Shown one piece after another: positions 36,701-46,857 of a stretch of DNA of 64,000 nt. Position numbers and translations under genes: made by a program. A model generated the notes under the pieces. The model was not told the DNA's origin. It did no database searches and was given only the letters and a program-made list of their open reading frames with translations. The stretch covers positions 744,001 to 808,000 of the forward strand of contig JAPQWV010000125.1 in assembly GCA_027422505.1 (NCBI GenBank). Reading direction: 5' to 3'. The stretch comes from Craterostigma plantagineum. Its lineage: Eukaryota; Streptophyta; Magnoliopsida; Lamiales; Linderniaceae. How positions within the stretch are numbered: the stretch's first letter is position 1; every line of letters starts with the position of its first letter.

Positions 36701-38234
36701 ATTACTCAGGAATCATTTTATGCTGCCTGCATTCACAATAGCGGGGACCGTCCCTCAAGTCTATCTGCAATAATTCTGGGGACTGATGGATAAAGTACAA
36801 GATACAAATGAACTAATCTATCAAAGTCAGATCGAAAACACCTCCGTCGTTCTCGATAAAGACCTTCTGAAGACAATCCTTCAGCCACCTACCTTTGATC
36901 AACTCGATCCAAATCCGTCCACTCAAGAACTGCTTAATGGGATGCTTGAGTTAGGATGCACCCCACCGCTGCCCCAAATCTCATCCTTCTCAGTTAGCAA
37001 ACTTCCAAGCCCATTAAGCACACTATTCACGGTGATCAACAAATGTCTCTCCCCAAAACACAGCGGACAAGATCCCTGCAACGTCAACATCCTCTAACTC
37101 TTCTACGACATCGCGTTCGGCAAACGATACGACTATGCCGATATCTTTATGAGAGAGATAGAGGACCAAATACGCATCCGGGACTACTTGAAGACATCCA
37201 AGAAGAAAGGCATTCCTTTCCTACGGTGGTTCCCAGTCCTGATCCGTCACTACATGGAACTCAACCCAGAAATCACACACAGACCAGTTGAGGAGCACCT
37301 AGAGGTTCCAAAGCTGAATTATCTAAAACGACCCCGGGATGACGCACCTCTTCACGGATTACCTCTTCCACGCCACCTCCTCGACCTTGCCGACCCCACG
37401 AACCCCGCGATGATTACTTACAGGCGTACGTAGAATATCTAAGCCCCCACGATACGGTCCAACCCCACCGTATCCAACCCCGAGGCCAACCCGAGTGTGA
37501 GATAGAGTCCTGAGTGCAGACGCGAAGTACAAACGAAACGCAAACACGACAGATCGGCACCTCCTCCCGTGTCCGTCAACTGTGCACCTCCTCTCATCAC
37601 TATAAATCCTCGAATCGAACCCATAGGAACAAGAGCTGATTTAATCAGCTCCCGAGTAGAAGTCACCGCATCTGGTTCAACGGCGCGTGCACAACCCAGC
37701 CCTTCCCATTCAATAACCTCCCAACAGGTTGTTGTCTCAACATTTCACGGGGAACCATCTCAACCATCCTTGCCTCACTCGGAGGCGAACGATGTACAAA
37801 TCAGCGACCCCCAGCCCCACGTTGCTGTTCCTCCTTCCTGCACATCGAGTCTAGTGTCTCTATCCCAAAATTTTCTCCTTTTGCTAGGACACAAATACCT
37901 TTATCGACTCATCTCTGTGATCAGTCTGGAATGTCCGTAGAAATATCATCCAAAGACGATACTCGAGGATCGAACGGAGGACCTGACATGGAGAACATCA
38001 CAACTCCCGTGCAATTAGGCCATCTCTAATCGACGATGCCAACGGTAAGCCTACGTGGTCCCGGTTCCTCAAGTTCCGAGTAGTTTTCAGTACCAGTGGG
38101 CCTCGACACAGAAATTTATTCTGATGTCGTGACAACAGACCGCCTCCGTGGCTCTGTTAGGTTATTACCCTTTGTTACTCAAGCTCATCTCGACCAGCAG
38201 CTCGAAACACTACGCGAAGAAGTGAAGCAAATGG
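36700..38234. repeat. Right arm of the 1.54-kb inverted duplication
   Basis: Plus-strand sense copy. It encodes LLNGMLELGCTPPLP, LFTVINKCLSPKH, then a Pro/Ser-rich region, interrupted by stops. The sense direction agrees with the 3' region that follows, so this arm is probably the original and the left arm the inverted copy. Confidence 0.85.
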
Positions 38235-38369
38235 AGGCATCCATAGTTAAAAAACTGACGGCTGCTACACCCTCAACAACCCTAGATAAGGGTAAAGCAC
38301 CAATGGTTGAAGAGCGTGAGTTATCTCCCTTACCCCACTCCCCAACACGTGAACCCACAAACTAACTAA

Positions 38370-39684
38370 CCTATATTCCTTCAATCACGGAGCTCCGCGA
38401 CAACCTATCCCGCCTTCTCAGCGAGGTGGACACCCTGCCTGCCGAGAATAAGAAGCTCCTATTCGCCTTCAACTACCATACAGCTTCCACTATGACCCGC
38501 CCTCACACAAACGACGTCATGACGACCCTGGAGATGACGGTCGTCCTGAGGGAGAGAAATGTCAGCGGGTCGAATCAGCTACAACCCACACAGAACCATC
38601 TACCCAAACCCACACAGAAACCTCTACGTCTACCAATCCACAACCCACCACATCCCACTTAGCCCACACAACCATCGACCTTCCGAAAAAACTACCCTCG
38701 CTACCCTCCGACTTCAGACCAGACCCACCTCCACGGGAAACTGACGACCCTCTCTCTCCAATTCAAGAAATGTCCTACCCTGACCTTCTGATAGAGCTCA
38801 ACGAATTTATTGATCAATGGTGGACATCTCAAACTGGTGGGATGCTACTCCCGAGGACAGATTTCAAGAGAGACTGGACAACGTTCGTGATGGGCAGCGG
38901 TCGAAGTCAGTTGCAAAATGGCGCCAGACGAACTCAGAGATGGAGAGAACTTCAGAGAGACCTCAGAAGCATCTGAGAGCACCTGGGAAATGTCAAGATC
39001 ACAGCTCCATTACAAGAAGAAATTCGAGAACAAATCTGACGAAGTCGTGATCAAATTCGACCCTATAATGAAATGGAATTGAGAGGCCTGTCACATCTCG
39101 AAGAATCCAAAAAAATGGCCTATCAATTCCTATACAGATGGACACAGAAAGGAGGTCGAGGATCACAGGCAAAGATAAGAAGAAAATGAGAGCGAAGGGA
39201 CGTATCAGCGACATATTGGATGTCACTTACGAGCAGATGAGAAGGTGGCTCAAATATCCAATTTGCAAAGTACGAAGACTAGACGGCTCAGAAGACCAAA
39301 TCACAGAATGTGACTTGCATTTCATCGATCCCAACTATGTCAATAAATTGTCGAGACTCTATAGGAAATTCATCCTAAACAAATTCCGATACAAATTGGG
39401 ATACGAGGCCATCAAGAGATATGTTGAGAAACATCACATTCTGCACGGGTCACGACCTTCAGATCGCAATTGAGAAAAATATCAAGAAGGTCAACCTTAC
39501 CAGTCCCCGCTCCACCGGCTTGGAGAAGGAACTCATATCATATCCAGAAGGTTTTATCTTCAGAGAGCCTGAGCCAGCCATAGTTTACAGCATCATGAAG
39601 GGTCAAAAGAGTCATGTTCTTGTCAGAGATCGAGAAATTTTGCGACGGGACTCTCAACATCATCTTACAGACACTGAAAAGTAA
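38370..39684 (+). pseudogene. 3' retroelement open region of unknown function
   Basis: Pieces in several frames: LLIELNEFIDQWW, then YEQMRRWLKYPICKVRRLDG, YEAIKRYVEKHHILHG, DLQIAIEKNIKKVNLTSPR and EPAIVYSIMKGQKSHVL. The last part resembles a hypothetical protein often found at the 3' side of large plant LTR elements, sometimes called env-like. It is not a polymerase and its function is unknown. Frameshifts make it non-coding as it stands. Confidence 0.5.
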
Positions 39685-39908
39685 AGTAAAGATACAGTGA
39701 GCCATCAAACGATGACCTGACGACCTTAGGTCTTGAAAATTTCCGAACTGAAGTCACCAGACTGTCCAAGATAGGCATTGAAGAAATACAAGACAGATTG
39801 TCCCTTCGCCAAAGCATCAGATTGTTTGAGGATGCTCTCAACCTCAGAAAATCTGAATACAGGGCAGAAGGCAATGCTACAACGACAAATGAACACAAAG
39901 GGGGAGAT

Positions 39909-40213
39909 TGTTAGAGATATATTATTGTGTTCAATTATGCCTATGTCCTGTAGATTTTATTAAGCTAGGACCAATCTGTAAATATGTCTAACATGTGGGT
40001 ATATTAGTTATATTGGGCTTAATAGCCTATTAGGGCTTATGTATAAATACCCTACAAGAGTTGAACTATATTGCTGAAGAACTCGCGCGTATCCCTTTGT
40101 TCAAACTCTACAACACGTCTACTGGTATTACAGTACGTTAGCTTTCGTAATTCATCATCTAAGGTAATCCCAATTATATGAATCATGTCAAGGTTGGATA
40201 TATCGGACCAACA
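39909..40213 (+). repeat. 3' LTR of the 9.3-kb element
   Basis: 305 bp, preceded by the polypurine tract. Confidence 0.92.
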
Positions 40214-40675
40214 GAAATGATAGGCAAAAGGTAGTAGTAAGTCCTATACCTTGGCACTAATGGAGTACAAAACCCTAGAATCGAACGTCGTAACGTTGAG
40301 GTGTAGAACGTTGAGAAAAACCGATTGAAATGAAGCCACGATCTTCGACAACAACTGCCTCCCTGCGACCCTCCTCCTCGACAGAATTCTTACGTTTGCG
40401 TGCGTTTCAATTAGTGTAACCTCAATGTCTGCTATAGATGCTTTGCTATGCGAAGTGTATTTACTTCCCATATACTGATTGTTGTTGTTGTTTCTGGTGC
40501 TGAACTGAGGGTAAGAGAAGAACTGAGAAAGTGGGCTCGTGTTTATTATTACATTGTTGTTGTCTTTGTCATTTTTGTTGAGTAATGAGTATTTCTTGGC
40601 TTCAAGAGATCCTAACATGTGTTCGAGCTCCTTTATAAATTCTATGGCGCCACCAACAATGGAAGCTTGGTCACC

Positions 40676-41152
40676 CTACAAACATATTTTAAAAAAAAAT
40701 TATAACTAACAATTTATATGTTGCGTTACACTTATACAATTATGATATCATGATAATAGTGAATAGCAGTTTCTGTCGTTATGTGTATGTCTTATAGAAT
40801 GAAAGTATTAAGACAACTACGTATGTCCAAATAGAAAGACAGATGAAATTCATGGAATCAAATCGTATCCTTCTTGATTTTCTTGAAATTAAATGTAAAC
40901 TATGGACTAGACTCAGAGGAAATATATCTAGCTTAGCCTTGTCGTGACAAGCTAGTGTAGAATAAGTGTCTTTAATATTATGGATGAAAGGGAAATCTGC
41001 ATAGCTTGAGTTTTCAACTTAAAGCTGGCTATTTTCAAGAACAAAGGAAATAAAATAAGTATGTTATTTTCAAGAAAAGGGGTCGGAAATGTGTTGTGCA
41101 AAGAGATCGTCACAGCATAATAATATCGAAATTTAATGAAGTAAAGGTGATA
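40676..41152. other. bHLH71 intron 1, 3' part
   Basis: AT-rich intron sequence between the exon 2 acceptor (TTTGTAG at 40676-40682, minus strand) and the 8.9-kb element. No feature recognised. Confidence 0.5.
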
Positions 41153-41659
41153 TCTTCTTAGAGGGTCTTTTTAAAAAATGGCCTTTGAAGCGGTCAAGTT
41201 TAAAAAAATAGCACTCTTGACTTTTTTTTGGTCAATAGCACTCTTTTTAATTAACACTTAATCATCTTTTCGTAATCCCTTATTATTAATAAAAAAAGAA
41301 AAACAAAAATAAAATACAACGCCTGAAATGAATTAAAAGCTGCATGTCCATTTTGCAGCAGAAAGCATTCATTCCACCTCGCCGAATTATTCTTCTTCTT
41401 CGTCCTCGTCCTTAAGAGAAATTCCCCGACCTCATATCGCGCTTCTTCACAGGCGAAGGAAACTGGAAAGTCCTCGGCGAGCGAAAGATTCGAACCTCAC
41501 GCTTAGTGTAAGTATTTTTCCGGGTCGTATTTTGATTATAACCATCTAAACTGTAACTCTCAGTCCTAAACCCTTCCAATGGGTTCTCAAAGCTTCGGAA
41601 ATTCCGGTTTGGAAGGCCGAACATGTTCATTATTTTTACTTCCAGTTGATCCGGGGACC

Positions 41660-42000
41660 CTGCTTGAAAGCAGAGCAGGCCACCCGCGCGTTACAACGTG
41701 GGACCCCACATTAAAGCAGGAGTCCCGCACATTAGTGCGGCGAGTAAATCACGGGACCCGCACATAAATTCACGGGACCCGCCCATAAATTCACGGGCCC
41801 CGCGCATCAGTGCATTGTCCCCGCACATTAGTGCAGGCCCATTAGATCATGGGACCCGCGCATAAATGCAGGGTACCTGCGCGTAAACACAGGGGACCCG
41901 CGCATGCTTCATGCAGTAGAGCTTGGGTCCCGTGCACAAGAGCTTGGGTCCCGCGCACTAGAGCTTGGGTCCCGTGTACTAGAGCTTGGTCCCGCGCTAT
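41660..42000. repeat. GGGACCC-type degenerate repeats, block 1
   Basis: Tandem, degenerate units of about 20 bases built on GGGACCCGCGCATAA or its complement, with changes such as CACATAAATTCAC. Confidence 0.85.
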
Positions 42001-42116
42001 ATGTTAGGGTTTTGGGAAGCTCTTACGGCGTTTTGCAAGCTATATAAGGCTTGGATTTATCAAACACACAGCATCTAACATTTTTAAAAAATAATCCCAG
42101 AAACAAAACAGGAAGA

Positions 42117-42480
42117 ATGCTGACGGACGCCCAAATCGTCGCCCGCCTCCACGAAATCGTCCGTCACTCGGACCCCTGGACTACCACGGTCGCCGCCGTC
42201 CGGAGGCCGACCTCGGCGTCGACCTCTCCCAAAGGAGGGCGTGGATCGTGGCCGAGATCGACAGATTCCTAAACAGCGACGACGATGCTCTCGAGGTCGC
42301 CGACGACGATGTTATGAGCGAAGTTATCGAAGGACAAGCACCCGAGGCTGTCCGAAACGACGACGACGAGGCTGAGAGCGAAGTGATCCAAGGCCCAGTT
42401 GGATCGAGGTTGTCCGAAACAACGCCGTGCAGAAGGATGTCGACCAAGCTCCGGTTGGTGGAGAAGGGCGAGAAGGGTAG
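42117..42480 (+). pseudogene. Small acidic open frame of the 8.9-kb element, frameshifted
   Basis: Starts MLTDAQIVARLHEIVRHSDP, and after a one-base shift continues GVDLSQRRAWIVAEIDRF and an Asp/Glu-rich tail. A TATA-like TATATAAGG lies about 75 bases upstream. I do not recognise a family. Small proteins of this kind may accompany DUF1985 elements, but that is a guess. Confidence 0.35.
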
Positions 42481-42875
42481 AATAAATTATTTAATAATTT
42501 TATCAAGATATGCTATTATTATTGATGTACGTGACCTTGACAATATAATTAGTACTGTATTTTAAATTAACTATGTTTTATAATGTAATATTTAGTTCCG
42601 TTAAAAATATAGTGCTATGGTATTTAATTTAATTTAATTAGGTTAGTTATGTAATCAACATAAAGGGGTATTACATTAAAGGGTTTTCAGGTTTAACTGC
42701 AAGTAACTGACCCGTGATGGAACAGTAAAAGTTAAAAAGCATTTCAGAACCACCACTTTAACTTTCAATTCAATTCAATCGTTTTCTCCTGCACATAAAA
42801 CGCCCTGCAAATTGTTTCTCTGCAAGTCCAACTATTCTCTGCGAGTAAAACCCAGTCCTAGAGCGTAAATCGACA

Positions 42876-45730
42876 ATGGCAATCAACGCGAACACCCAGA
42901 AGGTATTTTCTCTACTCTGCGTCTTCTTCAATTTAACGCAGCAAACCCTAATTTGGTGCGGACCCGTGCGGATAAGCATAGGACCGTGCTTAGAATTGAA
43001 CTGAACAGGCCCGTTTTCACGGGACCCGCCCATAAATGATGGCCCCAGCACGGGTCCACTGCGTATAAGCGTGGTACCCTGGTTATAACGAGCGGATTCC
43101 CTGGTCGCAGCGCGTGGGTCTCGTGACCTTGCGCCTGTGAAGAACAACACGGGACCCGCGCGCTATGATCAGGGGACCCGCACGTAAAATCAAGGGACCC
43201 GCGCTTATAGCCAGGGTACCCTTGCCTAGTCCATCATCTTATGGGCGGGTCCCGTGAATATACGCAAAGGTCCCGTGATAATAGACACAGATCCCGTGAA
43301 GATACGCACAGGTCCCCTGCTCATGCGCAGGGGTCTCAGTCGCATCTGTGCTTGACTGTCAGCATATGCGATGCGGTCCCCTGGCCATATGTGCATAAGG
43401 GTTTTTGATTTTCAATATTCATATACCAAGTAATTGGCTAAACTGTGTTTTACGTATAAATTAGGTTGTGATGAAGACGCAGTTGGGCACAGAAGTTCCT
43501 GATTGTCGTCCTACAGTGACCTCGCTATACGGCGAGGCCAGCCAGCTGATAAGACAGTGCCTTAACGATGAGGAGTTGACCCTTTATTATGCCCACAGTC
43601 CGTTCGGCCGCCTTGTCATGGCCGAGCCGGACTTTAACCTCTCGATTCAGTTGTTGTGGTACCTTATCCAAAGGCAGACGGCGCTGCACACCCGCGAAGA
43701 GCTGTGGATGGTTGTTGGCAAAAAAACCACTTCGATTTTCAAAATCGGAGTATTGCCTAATCACCGGCCTCAAGTTCGCAGCCGCGATACCGGCGGTGGA
43801 CCGCGTCGAAGCATTCACGAGGAGGCATTTTGGTTCTAGTTCAACAATTCGCATGTCGAACGTCAAGCAGGCGTTGGAGGCGATGTCTGGCGACGAGGAA
43901 CGTGTGGACGAAGAGAAGCTCAAGTTGGCGGATGTCTACTTCGCCGCCACGGTGTTGCTGCCTCGAAGGTCCAAGAAGGACACCGTCGTGTGTTCCTGGG
44001 TCCTTCACCTCGCTGAAGACCGGTTTGCTTTCTCAGAGTATCCTTGGGGCAGCGAGGCTTTCAAGGAGGTCATGCGCGCTGTGAGGAAAAATCTACGGGA
44101 GAACCCACGGGAGTGGCTGATAAGTTGGTTCGTTCAGCCACTTCAGGTGATTTGTTATTAAGCTTCTTTGCATACCTTGTTTTTACATATAAGTAATTGC
44201 TAATATTTATTGTGTTATTTGTATTCAGATACTAGCTTATGAGTGCATCTCGGGCATTGGAGACACCTATGCGGTGCACAAAGAAGAAGATTTCACGCCA
44301 CGCATGCGCAGGTGGCGGACGAAGGAGTGGGGTCTCAGGAATTGCCCGAAAATGAAGAGCATCGCAGAGGCCGCTGGCAAGTTCCATGTACTAGCAGGGT
44401 TAATAGTGCCGTCAGCGGACGAGCTGGAGGCGGCGTACTATAGTGACAGCGTCTTTGACGTTGGGCCGGCACACGACCTATTCGATCGTGTGACCTTTCT
44501 ACTCCTGCATGGAGTGGAGGTTAGGTGCTCCCGCGGCCACCGCCATCGCGGTGAGGGTTCTAGCCGGCAGAATTTGGTGCCTGAGACCATCGCCCAGATC
44601 GAGTGCAGTGAGCGACGCGACACCGATATAATGTTGCATCACGGCCAAATCTCCGAACATCCGCACGACAACCCCGAACCTCTGCACGAGCACGCCTTTC
44701 ATGCAACACCGGAGACCCCACGATCAAGTGGTCAGGGTTTCGCCTCGGGTCCACGCTTCGATGAATGGCAAAGTCTTATGGACCAAAACTTTACCAACTT
44801 GTTTGGGCGATTCGACCAACTTGGCACGCAGTTGCATCAGTTTCAAGAAGAAGAGGGTCGACGGTGGTCGACGAACGAGAGAAGGTGGGATGCGTACGAG
44901 GAACATTGGACGGAAATGCGATCGTGGGCCGACAGCCTCAGGGAGTTGGGGAACTCGGTTCAGGGTTTGGCGAGCAGATTTTATCACGGATCTCGCACTC
45001 CGCCTACCGAAGCTCGTTATAGTAAGTTATTTATTTATACTTAGATTACTCAACAGTTACTATTTACGATGTAGATGTCGATCCAAACGAGTTTGCTGGT
45101 GGATCGCACGCTTCACAGCCCGAGTTTGGTGGTGGATTGCACGCTACACCGCCCGAGTTTGGTCAGTTTTTATACTTAAGGACGTGAAAAATAGTTTATA
45201 GTTGTTTTCGAATTTCTTGTATAGATTACGATGATAGATGGAGGAACACATCGTACATGGGACCGGATGGCTATATTCCGAGCCAGGAGGCATGGGACGG
45301 TCACAGTCCGTCTGAATGGGCGCAAAATCGTTACGCTGGATATGTCGCACCGGATCGGTCCGATGAAGACGAAGAGATAAGAGAAGAGGTGGCCGACCCA
45401 TCGTCGTGGAGGGGCGCTTATGGTCTCGGGGTTCACGAGGCAGCGACGGACATAGAGGCTCAAGAGGACCACGCTGATCAGTTCGATACCATGGACGAGC
45501 ATCCAGAGGACCACGCTGATCAGTTCGAGACGCACGCCGATCAGTTCAAGACCATGGACGAGCATCCAGAGGACCACTCTCAGTTCGAGACGCACGCCGA
45601 GCTGCTACAGGACGTCCCTCAGTTGGAGACGCACGCCGAGGCTTCGATTTCTGTCAAAGCGACCGACAAAGGAAAAGGCGTCGTCACAGAACAGACCCCT
45701 GAGCGGACGAAGAAGCCATCATTATCATGA
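42876..45730 (+). pseudogene. DUF1985 protein, plus-strand copy, without Ulp1 domain
   Basis: Exons 42876-42902 (MAINANTQK), 43465-44146, 44229-45021, about 45075-45161 and about 45225-45730. Exon 2 holds the DUF1985 domain (SPFGRLVMAEPDFNLS, SKSEYCLITGLKFAA, KLADVYFAATVLLPR, DRFAFSEYPWGSEAF). Exon 3 adds FTPRMRRWRTKEWG and a coiled-coil-like region. The C-terminus is made of DEHPEDHADQFETHAD-type repeats in place of a protease. An extra base in the A7 run at 43720-43726 breaks the DUF1985 frame; the minus-strand copy has no such shift there. Confidence 0.72.
42960..43400. repeat. GGGACCC-type degenerate repeats, block 2
   Basis: Same unit family as block 1. It occupies intron 1 of the plus-strand DUF1985 gene. 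Confidence 0.85.
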
Positions 45731-46160
45731 GGTTGATGTGGCGGTGACGCAATGACGGATAATTCAAGTTCCACGTGAAGAGGTGGTCTTGATCGTGGGC
45801 AACCACCTCCAACGTACGCACGTACGCCGTAATCGTTCTCGATGTAGATGGGGCGCACATAATTGTAGTCTACGCAAGGCATGTAGCTTATCCGTAGTTT
45901 GGTATTGTCGTTGCGTAACGACAATGCATTCAATATCTCGTTAGTGAGATCCACTAACGTTCATGACTCCTCGTCGATCAAGATTGATTGCCAACGGCAA
46001 GTTGGATCGGGAACCCAGTTCGACGTATTGTCCTCGCGAATTACCCACTGACCATCGACTTGAAAAACAATGCTGGTGATCATCATGATTATCACCAAAA
46101 GTGATCGTACGATGGTGGAATGTATGCTTTCTGTACCAAAAATGGTCGTGCATTATTTTA
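45619..46160 (-). pseudogene. Probable N-terminal remnant of a Mutator-type transposase
   Basis: Minus-strand pieces VDLTNEILNALSLRND, LRISYMPCVDYNYVRPIYI and ENDYGVRAYVG, preceded by a segment with WSVGNSRGQYVELGS, resemble the N-terminal region of plant Mutator-type transposases that precedes the zinc and catalytic parts. The catalytic core is absent. The call rests on general resemblance and needs a profile search. Confidence 0.45.
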
Positions 46161-46189
46161 AAGGTTTATCAAGTCATATGGTGGGTAAC

Positions 46190-46690
46190 GTGCTAAAGGG
46201 ACCATAACTTGAAATCATGGGACTTGCACGTAAAATCAGGGGACCCAAACATTCTCAGCGGACCCGTGCTTATTGCGTTGGCGCTGATGGGACGTGTCCC
46301 GTATAGGTATGTATATGAACGGGTCACTGTCCAATTTAGGGTTTCTCACGTTCACTTTAGTCGTACCAATAATTGAATAATTACTGAGTATTTGGTCAAA
46401 ATATTTTCCTCAGTAACAAGTCAAATCACCCATCACGTTTCGTTTCATACAGAGAATCAATTATTCAACAATGGAAAAAGTTTTATCAAGTCATATGGTG
46501 GGATACGTGCTAAAGGGACCATAACTTGAAATCATGGGACTTGCACGTAAAATCAAGGGACCCGCACGTAAAATCAGGGGACCCGCGCATATTGCTGAGT
46601 ATTTGGTCAAAATAATTTCCTCAGTAACAAGTCAAATCACCCATCACGTACTTTCGTTTCATACAGAGAATCAATTCATTCAATAATATC
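46190..46690. repeat. GGGACCC repeats block 3 and a local tandem duplication
   Basis: Two copies of a segment containing ATCAAGTCATATGGTGGG, TGCTAAAGGGACCATAAC and CTCAGTAACAAGTCAAATCA (about 46163-46440 and 46480-46660), with GGGACCC units inside. Confidence 0.8.
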
Positions 46691-46857
46691 AAAAAATTTT
46701 AGTTCCATAAACCTACAAACTACACCAAGTCCATTAAACCTACAAAGCCACTTACAATTAACACTTCCAAACTCAGCCAAACAAATCAATTCATACAGCT
46801 ATGCGGGTCACGCAATATCCGTGCAGCCATAGTGGCTCGATACGCTGAAATATCAAT

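Larger units (their letters stand above)
30919..40213 (+). mobile_element. 9.3-kb LTR retrotransposon lacking pol (LARD-like)
   Basis: Bounded by the 5-bp duplication GAAAT (30914-30918 and 40214-40218). LTRs lie at 30919-31255 and 39909-40213; the right one lacks about 30 internal bases. The primer-binding site TGGTATCAGAGCC (31258-31270) and polypurine tract AAAGGGGGAGAT before 39909 are intact. The inside holds Gag pieces, an inverted duplication and a 3' open region. No integrase or reverse transcriptase is seen, so it would depend on another element. It sits in bHLH71 intron 2, just inside the exon 2 donor. Confidence 0.9.

Noticed and set aside
43525..43923. Minus-strand open frame opposite the DUF1985 exon
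   Set aside because: Shadow of the plus-strand DUF1985 coding exon, whose motifs match the mirrored copy.
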